Shown here: one piece after another, positions 57,432 to 64,000 of the stretch
Position numbering within the stretch: position 1 is the stretch's first letter
How the letters are laid out: the number at the start of each line of letters is the position of its first letter
Source of the DNA: Plantago ovata
Taxonomy: Eukaryota; Streptophyta; Magnoliopsida; Lamiales; Plantaginaceae
DNA: 64,000 nt
NCBI GenBank assembly: GCA_028274465.1
Contig: CM051456.1
Span: 122,218,880 to 122,282,879 of the forward strand
Direction: 5' to 3'
Made by a program: the position numbers and the translations under genes
The notes under the pieces: model-generated
Seen by the model: only the letters and a program-made list of their open reading frames with translations
What the model was told of the DNA's origin: nothing
The model's database searches: none

Positions 57432-58247
57432 TGTTGGCTGAAAACTTAGCTAGGAACCTCAAGAGTTGGAAGTGGGAGTTATCCCACATAGCTAAAATGG
57501 GTTGTATGAGCAAGACATAAGTGTCAGTTTGCAAGAGGGATTGGGGCCCCAAGGGGTACCAATGATTTTAGACGGGAGAGGACCTAGATTGCTTCACGAT
57601 CGCTCACACGCACCTTCCAGGAGTCGGGCACGGGTCGTGGGTCTGGGCTTGGCTAGCTGGTACCAATGATTTTCGACGGGAGAGGACCTAGATTGCTTCA
57701 CGATCGCTCACACGCACCCGCCAGGAGCCGGGCACGGGTCGTGGGTCTGGGCTTGGCTAGCTGGTGGTGTATATATTCTTTTTGGACAAAATATTAACTC
57801 TATTTTGGTCCAAATAAGACGGTTCGAATTTTCCTATTTGGAAAACGTTTGAACGAACGACATGAAGAATCATTTCGCTGAAAAGCTATGTCACTTCGTG
57901 AAAAGCTACTGCTGGACGAACAGACATAAAACTTTGCTGAAAAGCCATGTATGTTCGGAACTTGTAGTTCTTTTCCAACAGTCATGTCCGTTTTAAAGCA
58001 CCACTTCGCGACTATAAATAAGACTCTCCTGCAGTGACAAAAATCACTCATTCATCTGCTCTCTTCTCCTCTACTACTAAATAAAATCTATTCTTCCTTA
58101 TTGAGAAAAACCAGTTCGAATTTAGTTTGTGCTACTTACTAAATTCTCCTGCAGTCTTATCTTGGGGATATATTTGTTGTATTGTGAGCACGAGTGCATG
58201 GCAAATATTATCTCAGAGAATTCGGGCTATCCCGTTATTCTGCAACA
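57432..58247 (+). mobile_element. Probable solo LTR of a Ty1/copia-type retrotransposon
   Basis: It begins TGTTGGCTGAAAACTTAGCT and ends TTCTGCAACA, the TGTTG...CAACA termini common in plant copia LTRs. GTTATCCCACATAGC follows the start. A TATA-like ACTATAAATAAG at about 58011 is followed by a CT-rich leader-like stretch, as in the U3-R region. A 105-bp unit is tandemly duplicated at 57557-57766. No internal domain is adjacent and no target duplication was found, so the boundaries are tentative. Confidence 0.5.
57557..57766. repeat. 105-bp tandem duplication, two copies
   Basis: The unit starts GGTACCAATGATTTTAGACG and contains GAGAGGACCTAGATTGCTTC and GGGCACGGGTCGTGGGTCTG; copy 2 begins near 57660. 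Only about four differences are visible, so it is recent. GC-rich against its surroundings and lying inside the probable LTR. Confidence 0.88.
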
Positions 58248-59845
58248 TTACTTACACCTACATATACACTCTCTGTTCCAGTTTCCTTCTACACAGATAC
58301 TTTCCTGATAAGTGCAATTATTCCAACAAATTTTATAGAAGCAAACATATTGTCAAAAATCATCACATTCAAGTATTGAAATTATTTCCGAATACAAAAT
58401 TCCAAACAAACTAAAAAGATCACTTAAAAAGTAAAAAGTGCAACTCTTCTAGCATTCCTTGAGGCAAAATGATCAATTAAATCATCATAGCTAATTTTCT
58501 AATTTTCTCCGGATATTAAATCTTTTTTTTTTCTTTTTAATAATAGAATCCTATATTGGGCTTTAATGGCATGGACCGAGGAGGCCCCAGAAATATGTGG
58601 CCCTGTTCGGTCGATCTTATGGAACAGACTAAGAGCCGCGCCTGGTCACCACTAACACGAGTGTGAGAGTTGAGATGAGATCCATTTGATAGTAATATAG
58701 TGATAAATGAGTAATGTATGAATAAAATTAAGGTAGTTAAATTTTCTGAATAAAATTAATGTGGTTAAATTTGACGTTTAAAAAAAATAAAAATTTACAA
58801 TAATTAAAACCATATTTCAAATCAAGAGAGCTGAATGAAGATTTGCCATGAATCTTGGGCCAGATATTGTGACCTATACTATAAGGGCTTTATCTAGCTG
58901 TAGCCCGTTAGTTGATAAGGCCCAACGGAAATGTTTGTGTAAAAAACTTTACGTGGATCATTTTCCTTCCCTTGACAAATGATATATGTTGCCGCTATTG
59001 ACATAAAATTAAGCATATTCACCGATGATGTATTGATGTTTTTGGTAATTATTATAACATCTAAGGTTCTAGAGAATGTCGATGAAGTATTAAATTTTCA
59101 CGTTGTCTTCTTTCTGTAGGATCCGTCACCCGTGTATCTTTATTGAACCTTTCTCCGTAGGATCTATGTATACTAAAATGGGGGGGTGAGGGGATTAGTG
59201 CTCCAAAGACAGGCTTGACTTAGCCAAATCGAATGTTAGACTTTACTATATAGGAGTTAAATCTCTAGGACCATATCAATTACCTTTTTTTCCATTGAGA
59301 AGTACATGTATTTATAGTGTTATTTGGCTTCTAGATCGCCGACAAGTGTCGCGCCACACATATCAAATAAGCTCATGGGCTCATAACGAGCTTGACCCAA
59401 TTAGCTAGTGGGTTGGGCCCATAGGCACGTGGCCCTTGATTTTGACCGGGCCTAGTAGGCTCCCAGGTGGTCCACGGGATCTTCAACCTGGATTATGGTT
59501 TTTTGAATTTTTGACCATGTCTGACTTTTTGACGTGTCCCTTGAATTGATCCCTCAAGCTGGATGTAATGTTCTCAAGGACGCCACCCTGCAACGTTTCA
59601 AGTGACACCCATATTTATGTGTATGTGCCGTATGGCTATATATATGGAGAACAGTAATAAAAAATAAATTAGAAGCCCAAATAAGAGCACTGAAGCCCAG
59701 TTCGGTTGGAATCACGCCTGGATCATGTGCCGGCGCCAATAGCCATTACATCATTAATTATTTCGCGCAGTTGATGTTAGTTAATTACTATGCACCGATT
59801 TTAGTTAAGAAGTGAAGTTTCTGGGTGATTATTTGACATGAATTG
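58248..59845. other. Intergenic, no intact gene
   Basis: No recognisable exon. The stretch 59230-59560 (GGGCCCATAGGCACGTGGCC, GGTGGTCCACGGGATCTTC, a TATTTATAG motif) has a composition like transposon terminal sequence but no ends could be fixed. Confidence 0.35.
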
Positions 59846-61818
59846 TGTAACGGTACCGGTTTTGAAAACAAAATATTTTCTTGAAAAGGAAATTCGAAAA
59901 TAATTTAATAACAACGGTCGGCAATAAATGCCCAAAATAAACTTTGACGCTAACAATAACAAACAATATTCAACGACAACTCAAGTTCGAAAAGACAATG
60001 AATGAAGACAAATAAAGTGTTCTTCTTATTTTGAAAAGAAACCCGTGACACCCCAGACCCTTCTCTCAGTCGCTGGCTTCCTAGTCACGCACATCCTCAG
60101 CAGCATCTGGAAGGAAGGAATTTTGGAAAAACAAAAGAGTGTGAGATAAGGGATCTCAGTGAGGTTCTAAGTTAAACAGAGAGTAAAACAGTTTTAAAAC
60201 AAAATCCTTTTCAGAAAACGAGCAAACAACACAGAACACGTATAACAGATTAACAGAACAGATACGTTGTAGACCGTTGGTGCAGCCCGCCTTATTGCTC
60301 CTACTCCCAGAATGCCCTTGTAACTCCCTCCAGAGGATGCATAACTCCGGACAGAAACAGAAACCCCCGTGTACTTTGGGGAAACAGATCCTACGACCCT
60401 AATAGACCTCAGCGACTTTTGCCTCGCGCCTAAAAGGGAATAGACTAGGCCACGATCAAGCAAACCCGATAGTCCTCTACTACCCAAGCCTACCTAACCT
60501 TAACCTAATCGACCGGTCACACAGAAACAGAACAGATACAGAACAACAGATACAGACAATTAACACCGAGAGGTGTTCCTGCAGAAAGGTCAGTACAGAA
60601 CAGAATAGCAATAACAGAAATCCAAAAGTCATACTTAGGACTTATACTTTTACGCGGAAGCATACGATATACAGTAGATAGTAATAGACACAAACAGTCA
60701 CATAGCCTTCCAGTTTTTCGCAAATAATGGTTTAGGGGTGAACACTCACCTTAGCTTACGAGCAAACGACCTTCAACAAGAAATGAGCTTACGGGTTTAC
60801 GGACAACGGAGAACCTAACAAGAAAGTACTAAACACAATTTAGAAGTCGAACGGACGGAAGGAAAAAGGTTGAAAAAGAATGGTAAAGTCGGGGTTCGAA
60901 CTCGGGACCTCTATAAGTTAGTCAAGCAAGAACCTAACCAACTAGGCTAGCAAGTCAAGTCTAACTAACTTACAAAACAGCAACTAAGTTTAAAACATTT
61001 TCAGAAACTCTTTCGATTTTCAGATTCTGGAAATTACCAAAATACCCTCAGGTGGTAAATTGCAAGAAAACCCTTTTTGAAAACTGACAGAACAAACAAA
61101 CCAGAAATTCCAACGCTTAACAGCCTTCTCAAAACAACAAGGTTTACGGTAAAAGCCTACTGTCAGTCAACTACGGTCAACAGTAAAACTGCAAAAAGGT
61201 CCTTTAGGTTTTAAAGTTTCCCAAATCAGTCCACAACAAATCCTAAACAGAACAACAAGGTCCAAAAGTCCTTTCGAGGTCAAACAGGAATTCAAGTCAA
61301 AATACGAGGTCAATAATTTCATAAGTCCAGCAAACAGTAACTATACTAACAACTAACGAATCCTAAGTCCCGGTTCTCAGTTCAAAATAAACAACACAGT
61401 CAGATCGTTCAAGGGCAAAATTGTCCAAGGGTAAAAATGTCCAAATCAGAAAGTCAAACGGAAAACGAATCTCGAACCAAACGAACAGTAAGGGATTCAA
61501 GAATTACCTTCGAATCGAACTAAAAGGTTGAACAAATCTGCAAATCAATGAATCGAAAAGAAAAAGGAAATCAAACGATATCCGAATCGAACTAAAAACG
61601 AAAAGGAATCTGAACGGTAAGATCGAATCACTTACCGATCGGAACGGGACAGACCGGAGGACGAACTGGCCGGACGAATCGACGGCGCCCGAGAGACAGA
61701 GGACGCGATCGAACGGAACGGAGGTGGCGGCGCGGCGTACGGAGCGGCGTTGTTATTAAATTATTTTTGAATTTCCTTTTCAAGAAAATATTTTGTTTTC
61801 AAAACCGGTACCGTTACA
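59846..61818. mobile_element. Probable solo LTR, Ty3/gypsy-like, 1973 bp
   Basis: AATTG is duplicated at 59841-59845 and 61819-61823. The element begins TGTAACGGTACCGGTTTTGA and ends AACCGGTACCGTTACA, so it has TG...CA termini, a 5-bp duplication and an unusually long inverted repeat of about 70 bp at the two ends. TGTAACG...CGTTACA termini are common in plant gypsy LTRs. There is no gag-pol internal region. Inside, a stretch at 60890-60958 (minus) has tRNA-like A and B boxes. The open frames in it resemble nothing known. A single LTR is favoured over a DNA transposon because of the TG/CA ends and 5-bp duplication. Confidence 0.6.
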
Positions 61819-61823
61819 AATTG

Positions 61824-64000
61824 ATTTCTAGTACTAGTACTACACAGTTTGATTTGATATTGATTTGATATATTTAAAAAAGGAGACATTTCGTGAAAGC
61901 AATTGTAAGTGCGATTGCGATCATTAGTCGCATTCATAGCAATAACTCGTATTATGAAATTTTGCATGATGATAAAGAAATGCATACTCGCTCAAGTGGT
62001 GGTGCAAATTGATGAGTGTAAACATGACTTAATTTGCTATTACTAATTATCCTGCAGTTATTCAAACCCAAATGTTTCAACAAAGACTAATGGTATATGC
62101 CAGCTTATAAGCTGATGATCAACTTACTCTATAATTTTGTCAGAATTCGGTTACTTAAATTAGCTACTTACCAATTAGGTCGGTCATTAAAAGTTAAAAC
62201 TAGTTTATCAGTCTCAGTTGTACAACTATTTGCAAGGCGGACCCAAAATTTGAATTTCGGGGGCCAAATTACATATATAGTTGTAATTCGAAGGTTCCGA
62301 GGGAAGGTAAATTTTTGAAAAATAAAAAATATTAGCTAAAAAAATTCTTTTAAAATTCTAGGAAGGGCGGACACCCCACAATGTCCACCCCTAACTCCTA
62401 TCCTGACTATTTGTTAAACTCCTAATAATCTAATTTGCTAGTTTTATTAGTCTGTATATAGAAATGAAAACTTTTAATAGGTACAACAAATTCATTTATA
62501 TTAGTTTTCTAAAACACACTTTCGACCCGTCACTGCCATTGGTGGTGGAGTGGAGCCTAAATAGTAAATACCATCATCCATTACGCCCAGGTTCATGGTC
62601 AGTTGCGTTCTCTTTTCTTAAACATCATTATTTAAATTAAAAAAATTATATTTTATATTTTGTTCTAATTATATATTATGACTAAAGGTTATTTATATAT
62701 GGTAGTACTAAAATCCCTACTCTACGAGCTATACCTATAATAAATGTCCCACACAATTAAACTTTAAATTTATTTGCATTGAAGTTATAAGCTGATGTAG
62801 AAGGGATCATATAGAAGTATAGAAGTGGTAAAGGATCATGTGCATGGTCAATTTCTGCCAGAGACATAAGGTAGTTTAGGTGTATGTGGAGGTATAAGGA
62901 GGTGTTCTTTGTAGAGAATTAGTGTATAAGTAGGTGTAATATTTGTCGTTTTTTTTTAAAAAAAAAAAAGCTTTACTTGCATGAAAGAATTCTCAACAAG
63001 TGCCGCTAGTAATCGCGTGTGTACGCATAACACACACACTATAATTAATGTCACTTATTTTTGAGATATATTTTGATATTTATAACTTCTCACCACCATA
63101 TCTTGTCTCTCGTAAATGATCAAATAGTACTGTAAAAAGTAAAAACTACGTAACACCATCTAACTTAAGTGAAGTCTAACTAAGGCTTAATTAGCACGTT
63201 CCATTCGGGGGTTGAAAGAATGTACTATTAAGTACAAAATTCAACGAATTTAGTTGATTATGATGAGCACTTAGTTTGTAATATAGGCAATCCAATAGTA
63301 CATAAACAAATCACAAGTAAACTTGTTCATGTGCAATGATTGAGCTAATCACCTAAATCAAATGATTGATCTTTCTTAATTTCACAATAGAAATTTTATA
63401 ACTTAATTAGGACAGGTGTTGTCCTAATAACATGCTTAAACCAAACATGTACTCCAAATTAAGAACAGAACAAATTCAGGCTGGCTTAAACGTTTTTAGG
63501 ATTTTTATATTGAGTTGTGAAGTTTACATTCTTTGTTGGAATGTCATGTTCTACTCTCTTCCTTTTAACTCGCTCCTCTCTAGTTTGTATTAAAATATAT
63601 TACTCTTAAATCATATCGGTTTTTTTAAGTGAATTATAAAATACAAACCTTTACAACTTATAAGTTTATTCAGCATTTATCGATTGATACATTAACGAAA
63701 ATGACCCTAACTAAAATCGTAGTACTGTGAAAAAAAAAAAAAAAGGTAGCGCATTTTGTAACGATTCAACCACTAATGGACTATGAGTCATGATTGATGC
63801 TCATACGTCTCGATATGGTATGGTATTGTCCACTTTGAGCCTGCACATACACATATTTGATTTTGGAATCCCCCAAAACCTCATGTCATGTGAGAGTGAT
63901 CATTTACTCCATCCGCTTTTAACTGTTGTAGGATGTTTTTCTTAGACGGTTAATTTTTTTATTTTTATTAATTAAAAAAAGAGCATAAGTAATGCTATGA
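61824..64000. other. Intergenic to window end, no gene seen
   Basis: GGCGGACCCAAAATTTGAAT near 62238 and GGGCGGACACCCCACAATG near 62365 bracket about 150 bases and look like decayed transposon termini. A T9-A12 junction lies near 62949-62969. No exon recognised. Confidence 0.4.

Noticed and set aside
60890-60958. Genuine tRNA gene on the minus strand
   Set aside because: A and B boxes are present but the T stem does not pair properly and no acceptor stem is visible.

Overview
The window reads as nuclear DNA of a eudicot plant: intron-bearing genes of plant-typical families, AT-rich intergenic DNA, and plant-type repeats (Stowaway-like MITEs, tRNA-derived SINEs, a Cassandra-type LTR with 5S rRNA homology). 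I cannot name the genus from sequence alone. Exons were placed by hand from GT/AG sites, reading phase and family conservation.

Genes occupy about 11-44 kb. In order: an R2R3-MYB repressor of subgroup 4 type (minus, 12610-11053); a bZIP34/61-like transcription factor (minus, 20140-18713, with a probable leader intron and promoter near 22.3 kb); a RanBPM-like SPRY-LisH-CTLH-CRA protein, the plant counterpart of the GID/CTLH ubiquitin-ligase scaffold (minus, 28718-23209); two scraps of F-box/DUF295-like genes (29164-29316 plus, 30657-30409 minus); V-ATPase subunit G (minus, 32093-31381); a CDKAL1-like tRNA methylthiotransferase with a C-terminal membrane anchor (plus, 33080-39738), divergent from the V-ATPase gene; and a multiple-C2-domain transmembrane protein (MCTP, minus, 43578-40360), convergent with CDKAL1. 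The neighbours have unrelated housekeeping or regulatory roles; I see no sign of a gene cluster for one pathway.

The rest (1-11 kb and 44-64 kb, plus introns) is repeat-rich. Several insertions can be bounded to the base by target-site duplications: two Mutator-like elements with 9-bp duplications (9937-10863, 20642-21625), a hAT MITE with an 8-bp duplication (34515-34918), a PIF/Harbinger-like element with TTA duplications (34945-35864), a Stowaway-like MITE with TA (14978-15239), a SINE (32634-32798), a truncated LINE with 21-bp duplications (3801-5167), and solo LTRs (49638-49939, 59846-61818).

The most unusual content is a family of roughly 0.5-1 kb elements, at least six copies (near 7.3, 16.2, 44.8, 47.1, 48.3 and 51.4 kb), whose centre is a dense array of the palindrome AGCTCCGATCGGAGCT and variants. 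The core sits between pyrimidine/purine tracts and ends in inverted repeats with subterminal TGTAATT-containing motifs. One copy has a perfect 9-bp duplication and another is flanked by matching 14-T runs, which suggests a non-autonomous Mutator-like family with a hairpin-prone core that I do not recognise from any described family.
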